6,648 nt of DNA from Chlamydiae bacterium RIFCSPHIGHO2_12_FULL_49_9 (GTDB lineage Bacteria > Chlamydiota > Chlamydiia > Chlamydiales > SM23-39). Below are positions 1-5,296 of this stretch, in pieces. A program made the position numbers and the translations under genes. Below the pieces are notes generated by a model, which worked only from the letters and a program-made list of their open reading frames with translations, was not told the DNA's origin and ran no database searches. Position 1 is the first letter of the stretch. Each line of letters begins with the position of its first letter. The stretch covers positions 1-6,648 of the forward strand of contig MGLY01000033.1 of the NCBI GenBank assembly GCA_001794935.1, in the 5' to 3' direction.

Positions 1-1
1 G

Positions 2-679
2 CCGCCGCTTGCCAGGGCCGTAAAGGCGGGGGATATGGCGCGCTATAAAGAGATGCTTGAAAGGGGCCTTAAACAGGCGGCCGTCTTTATGCTCATTTGC
101 ACATTTGGGATCTTTTCTCTCGGAGAGGTCGGCATTAATTTTCTCTATGGGCGGGGCGATTTTAGCGCAGTGGATGTGAGAGAGACTGTCCGATGTCTTT
201 GGGGATATGGGGCAGGGCTTGCGCCATCGGTGTTTGTTTTGCTGCTTGCCGCCGGCTTTTATGCTCAAAAATCTTATAGCGTCCCGATGCGGGCCTCTTT
301 TTTTTCTGTGTTGGCGAACGTCTTGCTCAATGCCATTTTTGTCTTTTTCTTCGATTGGGGAGCCGTCAGCATTGCGATTGCGACATCGATCAGCGCTGCG
401 CTCAATGCAATTTTACTTGCCAGGTCTTTGCAGGTGTCAGTCTTTGCCGCTCCATTTTGGGGCTTTTTCGGGAAGATGAGCCTTTGCTCAGGGTTGGCTG
501 CTTTCATGACGATGACAGTGAGCGCTGTTTGGATTGGAGGAGAGCCGGCAAGAGATTTTTCTTCTCAGCTAGTCGAGCTCGTGGGATTGGGGAGCGTGTT
601 TGTGGGGACGCTTGGAGCGATAGCTTATCCGATGGGACTTCTTGACTGGATGAGGAGAAAAAGAGCTCAAGATTTTTGA
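2..679 (+). CDS. murJ: Lipid II flippase MurJ (MviN), C-terminal part, 5' end outside window
   Basis: MurJ flips the peptidoglycan precursor lipid II from the inner to the outer leaflet of the cytoplasmic membrane; full-length proteins have about 14 transmembrane helices and about 500 residues. The frame is open from base 2, so about 225 C-terminal residues are present and the ATG at 35 is internal. The visible part begins at the family segment 'PPLARAVKAGD' (compare LPRLSKSFASG in E. coli MurJ, from memory), followed by 'FLYGRGDFSAVDV' and 'GLAPSVFVLLLAAGFYAQ', all MurJ hallmarks. Six hydrophobic stretches fit helices 9-14. The tail 'DWMRRKRAQDF' is short, basic and probably cytoplasmic. In chlamydiae MurJ would serve the thin or division-septum peptidoglycan. 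It ends convergent to rpsD with a shared terminator just downstream. The ~290 N-terminal residues, including most lipid II cavity residues, cannot be inspected. Identity is confident. Confidence 0.93.
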   Translation, partial: PPLARAVKAGDMARYKEMLERGLKQAAVFMLICTFGIFSLGEVGINFLYGRGDFSAVDVRETVRCLWGYGAGLAPSVFVLLLAAGFYAQKSYSVPMRASFFSVLANVLLNAIFVFFFDWGAVSIAIATSISAALNAILLARSLQVSVFAAPFWGFFGKMSLCSGLAAFMTMTVSAVWIGGEPARDFSSQLVELVGLGSVFVGTLGAIAYPMGLLDWMRRKRAQDF

Positions 680-681
680 AC

Positions 682-728
682 AAAAAAAAGACCTTGAAAA
701 TTGTCTTTGGAACAACTTTCAAGGCTTT
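682..728. terminator. Shared intrinsic terminator between convergent murJ and rpsD
   Basis: A 13-bp stem with one G-T wobble is formed by 692-704 (CCTTGAAAATTGT) and 712-724 (ACAACTTTCAAGG) around a 7-nt loop. Eight A at 682-689 give a run of eight U after the hairpin on the minus strand, so it should work well for rpsD. On the plus strand only CTTTTA follows, so termination of murJ would be weaker. It lies in the 54-bp gap between the two stop codons. Confidence 0.8.
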
Positions 729-733
729 TATGA

Positions 734-1354
734 TTAGGTTGTGTGCGAGATGAATTCGCAAACAAGGGGAATGTTGATCGGAATCGGAAGCGGTACTTGA
801 TCCATTTGCGGACTGGATACCAGCTTGCCTGAGAATTTATCCCCTTCGAGAGAGAAGTATTCAGGCACTTCGCGATTCGAACTCTCTTGAGCTGCCAAGA
901 TGGCTTTCATCTGGCGGGAAGAGGGACGGATTGACACGGTTTGGCCCGGCTGAACGACGAACGATCTGCGGTCCACTTTCTTGCCATCTACCTGGATGTG
1001 TCCGTGGGAGACGAGCTGTTGAGCGGCAAAGATCGAAGAAGCCAGGCGGAGGCGGTAAACGACATTGTCGAGACGGCACTCGAGCTGCTCCAAGAACAGA
1101 TGAGCGGTGTTCCCTTTGCGCTCAAGGGCTTTTTTGTATGAATTGACGAGCTGCTTTTGGCTCAACATGCCGTAAACGGCTTTGAGTTTTTGACGCTCTT
1201 CAAGCTGTACGCCGAAATCTGATTTTTTCTTCCGTTTCGCGCCGTGCATTCCAGGAGGATGCTGCTTGTGAAGGAGCGGGTTGCGCGCCTTGCCAAAGAT
1301 ATTGGCAGCGAATTTTCGGGCGATGCGGTTTTTAGGACCTCTATAACGAGCCAT
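734..1354 (-). CDS. rpsD: 30S ribosomal protein S4
   Basis: S4 is a primary 16S rRNA-binding protein of the small subunit body; in several bacteria it also represses its own mRNA. The product is 206 residues, close to the family's usual 200-210. It starts with the canonical 'MARYRGPKNRIARKF', continues with 'RNPLLHKQHPPGMHG' and 'RKKKSDFGVQLEERQKLK', and carries the S4 RNA-binding fold at about residues 93-145 ('CRLDNVVYRLRLA', 'LVSHGHIQVDGKKVDRRS'). The N-terminus lacks the zinc-binding cysteines of the C+ type. The end, 'PINIPLVCEFISHTT', is chlamydia-like by recall. The start at 1354 is fixed by homology and a GGAG at 1360-1363, five bases upstream. The frame stays open far upstream to a distant ATG at 1606, but that extension has no S4 similarity and runs through the foldback element. 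It is divergent from trhO. Confidence 0.97.
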   Translation of the reverse strand: MARYRGPKNRIARKFAANIFGKARNPLLHKQHPPGMHGAKRKKKSDFGVQLEERQKLKAVYGMLSQKQLVNSYKKALERKGNTAHLFLEQLECRLDNVVYRLRLASSIFAAQQLVSHGHIQVDGKKVDRRSFVVQPGQTVSIRPSSRQMKAILAAQESSNREVPEYFSLEGDKFSGKLVSSPQMDQVPLPIPINIPLVCEFISHTT

Positions 1355-1359
1355 TGTTT

Positions 1360-1363
1360 CTCC
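1360..1363 (-). promoter_or_regulatory. Ribosome binding site of rpsD
   Basis: Read on the minus strand this is GGAG followed by AAACA and ATG (1354-1352). The five-base spacing supports the start that gives the canonical MARYRG N-terminus and argues against the 84-residue upstream extension. Confidence 0.8.
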
Positions 1364-1389
1364 GAAACTAATTCTACTTAAAGGAAGAC

Positions 1390-1419
1390 AGTCTAGCCGA
1401 GAGAGGAATTTTTGAACAA
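1390..1419 (-). promoter_or_regulatory. Candidate sigma-70/sigma-66-type promoter of rpsD
   Basis: On the minus strand, TTGTTC (1419-1414; 3 of 6 consensus matches) and TAGACT (1395-1390; 4 of 6) are separated by 18 bp. This would start transcription about 30 bases before the rpsD ATG and leave the foldback element (from 1460) upstream of the promoter. A second hexamer, TAGAAT, nearer the gene matches the -10 better but has no -35 and would leave almost no leader. The match is weak and unproven. Confidence 0.35.
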
Positions 1420-1459
1420 GGGGAAATGGTCGGAAAAGAGGACGGAAAGTAAAAATTTT

Positions 1460-1635
1460 ATTAACCGAAACCTCAAATAAGCGACAATGTGCGTCAGCGA
1501 GGCAAAGCCAAATCGAAGGGGCAAAGCCCCGATCTGACAGAGGAGCACCATTGCCGAAAGGCAAGGGCGACGATGAAGATCGATTTGGCAAAGCCGCAGC
1601 CAGCACATTGTCGCTTATTTGAGGTTTCGGTTAAT
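1460..1635. repeat. 176-bp foldback (long inverted repeat) element in the rpsD-trhO intergenic region
   Basis: Bases 1460-1492 and 1603-1635 are perfect reverse complements over 33 bp; the arm sequence outside-in begins ATTAACCGAAACC. A second, 10-bp inverted repeat is nested inside (1507-1516 GCCAAATCGA with 1580-1589 TCGATTTGGC). The core holds a GGGGC-AAA-GCCCC hairpin (1518-1530), a TTGCC-GAAA-GGCAA hairpin with a GNRA tetraloop (1551-1564), GTCAG/CTGAC pairing (1493-1497 with 1534-1538), and GGCAAAGCC three times (1501, 1520 and 1587). The outer ends contain TTAA, which could be a target duplication or part of the arms. No convincing coding sequence is present. The architecture fits a MITE-like or palindromic repetitive element, or a structured RNA or regulatory region; which one cannot be decided from a single copy. 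It makes up most of the 327-bp gap between the two genes and ends only 46 bp before trhO. Confidence 0.85.
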
Positions 1636-1681
1636 TAATGAGCTTCTCGAATTTTCCGATTTTGTGTAACATCTCCGGGTT

Positions 1682-2641
1682 ATGGAATATTTTGTATTGG
1701 CTTATTACACCATTCAAAAGATCGATGACCCTCAGGAGGAAGTCGCCCGCCACCAGGAGTTCTTCAAAGAGAGGGACTTTAGGGGCAGGATCTATATCTC
1801 CGAGCAGGGGATCAATGGCCAGGCGAGCGGGTCGAAGGCGGACGCTGAGGCGTACATTGAGTGGATGCGGGCAGATCCCCGTTTTCAAAAAATGCCTTTC
1901 AAGATCCACGTGGCCGGTGAGCACGCATTCCCCAAGATGACCGTTAAATACAGAAAGCAGCTTGTTGCGATTGACTGCGAGGTCGATTTTTCAAAGGTTG
2001 GAGAACATGTATCGCCAGGGCAGTGGAAAAAGATGCTTGAGGAAAGAGATGGAGAAACTCTCGTTTTAGATGTGCGGAATGACTACGAGTGGAAAGTGGG
2101 CCATTTTGAGGGCTCGGAGCTGCCTAAACTCGAGACGTTTCGACAATTTCCGAAATATGCCAAAGAGCTGAAAGAGGCCAAAGATCCGAAAAAAACCTCC
2201 GTCATGATGTATTGCACTGGCGGGATTCGGTGCGAATTTTTCTCTGCCGTCTTGAAAAAAGAGGGGTTTGAGAAGGTGTATCAGCTCGACGGCGGCGTCA
2301 TCAATTATGGGCTCAAAGAGGGCTCCGACAATTGGAAGGGAAATCTCTTCGTCTTTGACGACCGGTTGGTTGTCCCCCTTGGGGATGAGAAAGAAGCCCC
2401 CATTAGCTCTTGCAAGCACTGCGGAACCGGCTGCGATGTCTACTACAACTGCGCCAACATGGACTGCAATGAGCTTTTCATCTGCTGCGTTGAGTGTTTA
2501 AAGGAGCAGCAAGGGTGCTGCTGCTCAAAGTGTCAAGAGGGGAGAGTTCGCCCCTATCGAGAAGATGGAAGCTCAAAACCGTTCCGCAAATGGGACCATA
2601 AAGAAAAGCTCCGTCTAAAAAATGCTTTACTATCATCTTGA
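1682..2641 (+). CDS. trhO: tRNA uridine(34) hydroxylase TrhO (YceA), rhodanese family
   Basis: TrhO hydroxylates uridine 34 in the anticodon of certain tRNAs, using molecular oxygen, on the way to 5-methoxyuridine or cmo5U-type wobble modifications. The product is 319 residues. Residues 1-95 form the N-terminal acylphosphatase-like domain ('GRIYISEQGINGQASG' at 35-50 is a family signature). Residues ~120-218 form a rhodanese domain with 'LVLDVRNDYEWKVGHFEG' and the active-site loop 'YCTGGIRCE' (177-185), where Cys178 is the predicted catalytic cysteine. The C-terminus (244-284) is rich in cysteine, with CxxC spacing ('CKHCGTGC', 'CCVEC', 'CCCSKC') typical of the family and possibly metal binding. 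ATG 1682 is the first possible start after an in-frame TAA at 1667, but no Shine-Dalgarno is visible. It is divergent from rpsD across the foldback element and overlaps the downstream SNF2 gene by 20 bp, suggesting one transcript. This corresponds to chlamydial yceA by synteny. Confidence 0.95.
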   Translation: MEYFVLAYYTIQKIDDPQEEVARHQEFFKERDFRGRIYISEQGINGQASGSKADAEAYIEWMRADPRFQKMPFKIHVAGEHAFPKMTVKYRKQLVAIDCEVDFSKVGEHVSPGQWKKMLEERDGETLVLDVRNDYEWKVGHFEGSELPKLETFRQFPKYAKELKEAKDPKKTSVMMYCTGGIRCEFFSAVLKKEGFEKVYQLDGGVINYGLKEGSDNWKGNLFVFDDRLVVPLGDEKEAPISSCKHCGTGCDVYYNCANMDCNELFICCVECLKEQQGCCCSKCQEGRVRPYREDGSSKPFRKWDHKEKLRLKNALLSS

Positions 2642-4880
2642 GATTAAAGAGGCGGGCGTCCTCTCTCTTCGGTTGGAAGAGAAGGGGATCAAACGCACTC
2701 TTTATCTAGACACGCTGAAAGCTGCCGCGCAAAATCAAGACGGGCGCCTTCTCGCTCTCTTAGTCAAGATTCACCTTCGCTCGTCGAACGGATCGAGAGA
2801 CACTCTCTCTTTTAGCAAAATCGATATTCCCTCCTCTTATAGAAAGGAGGTTTTAGAGCTTTTGGAACAAACGGGCAGGCTTTCCTTTCAAAAAAAACAT
2901 CTCCCCCTTGCAAGAGAAATTCCGTTTGAAGTATTCCCCGAGCTTGTCTTGAAAGATCGGACCGGCTGCTTTGCCGATCTTTGGATGCGCTATCCGGGAG
3001 TGGGAAAAGTGGAATTTCAAGATCTCGCTCCCCAAGTAGATAAGAGGGGGCGTCTCAAAGAGGCTGAAAAAAACTGGGAGAGAGATCTTTTAGAGACGGC
3101 CTTTATCAGAAAGCAGGTTTCAGGATCTCACTATTACGCTCCAAGCGATAAAGCAGACGAGAGCCTTATCTTATTGCTCGATTGCGGGTGGCGCGTTTTT
3201 GATTTTAAAGGGCGTCAGATTTTCAAACAGACGGAAGTGAAATGGGAGATTGGGAGAGAAGTTGTCATTAGGGGACAGGTTCATTTCGGCAAAGAATCTA
3301 CGCCTGTTAAAGCCGGGATTTTAGACAGCAAATGGGTTGAGCTTGAAAGTGGAAGCGTAGGTCTTCTCGATCGGAAAAAGATTTTGTCTTTTGAAGGTGA
3401 GTGGGAAGGGGATGCGCTAAAACTTCCCAAAGAGAGAATCGGTTCGCTTCTTCCGTTATTAGATGCGCCCCAAGTGAAGTGGGAAGAGACCGTGAGAAAA
3501 GCGGCGGAGAAGTTGAGGGAAGGTGGAGAGGTGATTTTCCCGGGAGAGAGCTTTAAGGGGAAGCTCCTTCCGTACCAGCAAAAGGGGCTCGAGCGGCTTC
3601 ATCTTTTATATAGGTCTGGGTTTTCAGCTCTTTTAGCTGATGAAATGGGGCTGGGAAAAACTGTCCAGGTTCTGGCCTTTTTTTCCACCCTAAGGACAAA
3701 TTTGCCGACCCTGGTCGTAGCCCCCACATCGCTTCTTTACAACTGGCGCTCCGAGATCAAAAAATTCCTCCCCGACTTCTCTGTTTACGTTCACAATGGA
3801 CCTCAAAGGGGCTCTGATCTTAAAGGACATCCGCTCATATTGACCTCATATGCGATCTTGAGACTCGATGAGGAGCTGTTTTCGAAAATGGAGTTTGAGA
3901 CAGTTGTTCTCGATGAGTCGGGCGCAATTAAAACCGCCAACACGCAGACAGCTAAAGCAGCGTGTAGATTGAGGGGGCGATTTAAAGTCGCCATCAGCGG
4001 CACGCCAATAGAGAATCGGAAAGAGGAGATCTGGTCGCAGTTTCGCTTTTTGATGCCGGCGCTCTTCGGCGAAAAAAGCGCTTTCCAAGCGGCAGAGTCT
4101 GAGCTGATTAGAAATAAGCTTAAACCCTTTGTTTTAAGACGGACCAAAGAGGAAGTGCAGATCGATCTGCCGGAGAAAGTGGATCAGGTCGTCTGGATCG
4201 AAATGGAAGAGGCTCAAAGAGAAGTGTATGAAGAGGTTCGGTCGAGATCGAGGTCAAGTCTTTTGAAGAAGATTGAAAGAGATGGGATGAGCGCTCACAG
4301 GATGGAAGTTTTGGAGGCGATTTTACGCCTAAGGCAGATCGCTGCAGATCCAAGGCTTGTGGGCGAGGATATAGAAGGCGCTAAAACAAAGCAGCTTCTT
4401 TCTGATTTGGAAGAGCCTCTTATGGATAAGAGGAAAGTGCTGATCTACAGTCAGTTTACATCAATGCTCGCACTTCTCGGCAAAGCATTGGAAAATAGGG
4501 GGTTGAAGTATCTTTATTTGGACGGATCGATTGCCGCTGAAAAAAGGGGCGAGTTGGTAGAGCAGTTCCAAAATGATCCTGACGCGCTTATTTTTCTCTT
4601 AAGTCTTAAGGCAGGAGGTGTTGGGCTGAACTTGACGGCGGCAGACTATGTGTTTCTCTTTGATCCCTGGTGGAATGAAGCGGTTGAGATGCAAGCGATT
4701 GATAGGGCGCACCGCATCGGACGAAAAAACACCGTCTTTGCAAGGCGCTACCTTCTCCCCAATACAATCGAGGAGAAGATGCTGCATCTAAAAGCTGGCA
4801 AGCTAAAAATGGCAGGTTCGCTCTTGGATGGAGAGGGTTTCGACTGGTCCGAGGAAGAGCTCTTAAACCTTCTAAATTAA
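2622..4880 (+). CDS. SNF2-family DEAD/DEAH-like helicase/ATPase
   Basis: This is a Swi2/Snf2-type ATPase that would translocate on double-stranded DNA and remodel protein-DNA complexes; its client in bacteria is generally unknown. It has 752 residues. Residues ~180-285 ('LLLDCGWRVF' to 'LLDRKK') resemble the SNF2-associated domain found N-terminally in bacterial members; residues 1-180 are unassigned, and I see no SWIM zinc motif. The ATPase core carries motif I 'ADEMGLGKT' (339-347), Ia 'TLVVAPTSLLYNW' (363-375), II 'DESG' (431-434), III 'SGTPIEN' (459-465), V 'SLKAGGVGLNL' (661-671) and VI 'QAIDRAHRIGR' (691-701). Motif II is odd: His or Gln is usual where Gly434 stands. ATG 2622 follows an in-frame TAA (2616) and lies inside the end of trhO, with no clear Shine-Dalgarno, so translational coupling is likely. 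Chlamydiae carry larger SNF2 paralogues (about 1,200 residues, from memory); this compact one differs. I assign no gene symbol. Confidence 0.93.
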   Translation: MLYYHLEIKEAGVLSLRLEEKGIKRTLYLDTLKAAAQNQDGRLLALLVKIHLRSSNGSRDTLSFSKIDIPSSYRKEVLELLEQTGRLSFQKKHLPLAREIPFEVFPELVLKDRTGCFADLWMRYPGVGKVEFQDLAPQVDKRGRLKEAEKNWERDLLETAFIRKQVSGSHYYAPSDKADESLILLLDCGWRVFDFKGRQIFKQTEVKWEIGREVVIRGQVHFGKESTPVKAGILDSKWVELESGSVGLLDRKKILSFEGEWEGDALKLPKERIGSLLPLLDAPQVKWEETVRKAAEKLREGGEVIFPGESFKGKLLPYQQKGLERLHLLYRSGFSALLADEMGLGKTVQVLAFFSTLRTNLPTLVVAPTSLLYNWRSEIKKFLPDFSVYVHNGPQRGSDLKGHPLILTSYAILRLDEELFSKMEFETVVLDESGAIKTANTQTAKAACRLRGRFKVAISGTPIENRKEEIWSQFRFLMPALFGEKSAFQAAESELIRNKLKPFVLRRTKEEVQIDLPEKVDQVVWIEMEEAQREVYEEVRSRSRSSLLKKIERDGMSAHRMEVLEAILRLRQIAADPRLVGEDIEGAKTKQLLSDLEEPLMDKRKVLIYSQFTSMLALLGKALENRGLKYLYLDGSIAAEKRGELVEQFQNDPDALIFLLSLKAGGVGLNLTAADYVFLFDPWWNEAVEMQAIDRAHRIGRKNTVFARRYLLPNTIEEKMLHLKAGKLKMAGSLLDGEGFDWSEEELLNLLN

Positions 4881-5092
4881 AGATCTTCAGGAGTTTTCCC
4901 TTCATTGTCGGCGTTTACTTCTTTGTCCTGGTCTGTTTCCAACATCTCTAAAGCTGCGGCCTTCAGAGTTTTAAGTCCTTCTGCAAATCCAAGGGCTTTT
5001 GCGAGTTTCTCCAAGTAATTGAGTTCAGCTGCGAGCTGGTCATTGATCGTTTCCAGTTTGGCAATTTTCTTCAGAAGATCTTTGCTTTTCAT
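4877..5092 (-). CDS. Small hypothetical protein with leucine-zipper-like heptads (71 aa)
   Basis: I do not recognise this protein. It has 71 residues. Leucines fall exactly every seventh position at 6, 13, 20, 27 and 34. If these are the 'd' positions, the 'a' positions are Ile10, Asn17, Leu24 and Ala31, resembling GCN4-type zippers with one buried Asn, which favours parallel dimers. Charged residues surround them (KK, E, K). A second Leu/Ala-rich helix follows ('GLKTLKAAALEMLE', 39-52), and the tail is acidic and probably disordered. There is no signal peptide, membrane segment or basic DNA-binding region. The start at 5092 is chosen because a near-perfect AGGAGGAG (5104-5097) stands six bases upstream; the frame extends to an ATG at 5191, but that extension would cover the ribosome binding site and the promoter. 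Its stop overlaps the convergent SNF2 stop in a TTAA. It is most likely cytoplasmic and oligomeric; function is unknown. Confidence 0.8.
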   Translation of the reverse strand: MKSKDLLKKIAKLETINDQLAAELNYLEKLAKALGFAEGLKTLKAAALEMLETDQDKEVNADNEGKTPEDL

Positions 5093-5096
5093 GACA

Positions 5097-5104
5097 CTCC
5101 TCCT
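5097..5104 (-). promoter_or_regulatory. Strong ribosome binding site of the 71-residue gene
   Basis: The minus strand reads AGGAGGAG and then, after a short spacer, ATG at 5092-5090. The GGAGG core is six bases from the start. This is the best Shine-Dalgarno in the window and decides the start of the small coiled-coil gene. Confidence 0.85.
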
Positions 5105-5117
5105 GGTTTGGCATAAA

Positions 5118-5146
5118 GATATAATGCAAGAAGCGTGCCACGGCAA
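5118..5146 (-). promoter_or_regulatory. Candidate promoter of the 71-residue gene
   Basis: On the minus strand, TTGCCG (5146-5141; 4 of 6) and TATATC (5123-5118; 4 of 6) are separated by 17 bp. Transcription would begin near 5111, giving a leader of about 18 bases that contains the strong ribosome binding site. A run of eight G (5152-5159; C on the transcribed sense) lies five bases upstream of the -35. Confidence 0.5.
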
Positions 5147-5151
5147 AAGGA

Positions 5152-5159
5152 GGGGGGGG
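5152..5159. repeat. Homopolymeric run of eight G
   Basis: Eight consecutive G stand in the divergent intergenic region, just upstream of the predicted -35 of the minus-strand small gene. Poly(G/C) runs of this size are known slippage sites in chlamydiae and other bacteria; whether this one varies is unknown. Confidence 0.7.
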
Positions 5160-5225
5160 AGATCCCTCTTAAAAAAATCTTGATTGCACAAAATCTTAAA
5201 AATTGAGAGGCTAGCCCTATCGGTC

Positions 5226-5254
5226 GTGCCGAAAATGAGACATTTAGCTATAAT
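5226..5254 (+). promoter_or_regulatory. Candidate promoter of the lipoprotein gene, with palindrome over the -10
   Basis: A perfect TATAAT lies at 5249-5254; 17 bp upstream stands a poor -35, GTGCCG (5226-5231; 3 of 6). The -10 sits inside a perfect palindrome, AGCTAT-A-ATAGCT (5247-5259), which could be an operator or a chance result of an AT-rich -10. Transcription would begin near 5261, about 36 bases before the chosen ATG at 5297. Confidence 0.55.
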
Positions 5255-5284
5255 AGCTGATTATGTGTTCGGCGCTTAACCATG

Positions 5285-5290
5285 AGAGGA
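5285..5290 (+). promoter_or_regulatory. Ribosome binding site of the lipoprotein gene
   Basis: AGAGGA stands six bases before ATG 5297. It overlaps the first codons of an alternative in-frame ATG at 5282, which has no Shine-Dalgarno of its own, so 5297 is preferred. Confidence 0.7.
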
Positions 5291-5296
5291 CAATTT

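Noticed and set aside
931..1146. Plus-strand open frames of 66-71 codons antisense to rpsD
   Set aside because: They are shadows of the conserved rpsD gene, with no ribosome binding sites and no recognisable protein features.
1501..1595. CRISPR-like array from the three GGCAAAGCC copies
   Set aside because: The copies are only 9 bp, unevenly spaced and self-complementary; they belong to the foldback structure and there are no cas genes.
1355..1606. 84-codon N-terminal extension of rpsD from an ATG at 1606
   Set aside because: The extension has no S4 similarity, runs through the foldback element, and S4 proteins begin at MARYRG; a GGAG sits correctly before 1354.
2066..2419. 117-codon minus-strand frame opposite trhO, and similar frames opposite the SNF2 gene
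   Set aside because: These lie wholly antisense to clearly conserved coding sequence and show no motif or start signal.
5148..5170. Hairpin of the G-run with CCCTC as a terminator
   Set aside because: Only about five pairs form, and no U-run follows on either strand in the right place.
5093..5191. Upstream start at 5191 for the 71-residue minus-strand gene
   Set aside because: It would translate through the near-perfect AGGAGGAG and the predicted promoter; the added residues are low in structure and begin without a ribosome binding site.
5282..5296. ATG at 5282 as start of the lipoprotein
   Set aside because: No Shine-Dalgarno precedes it, and its codons contain the AGAGGA serving the ATG at 5297; the signal peptide is more regular from 5297.
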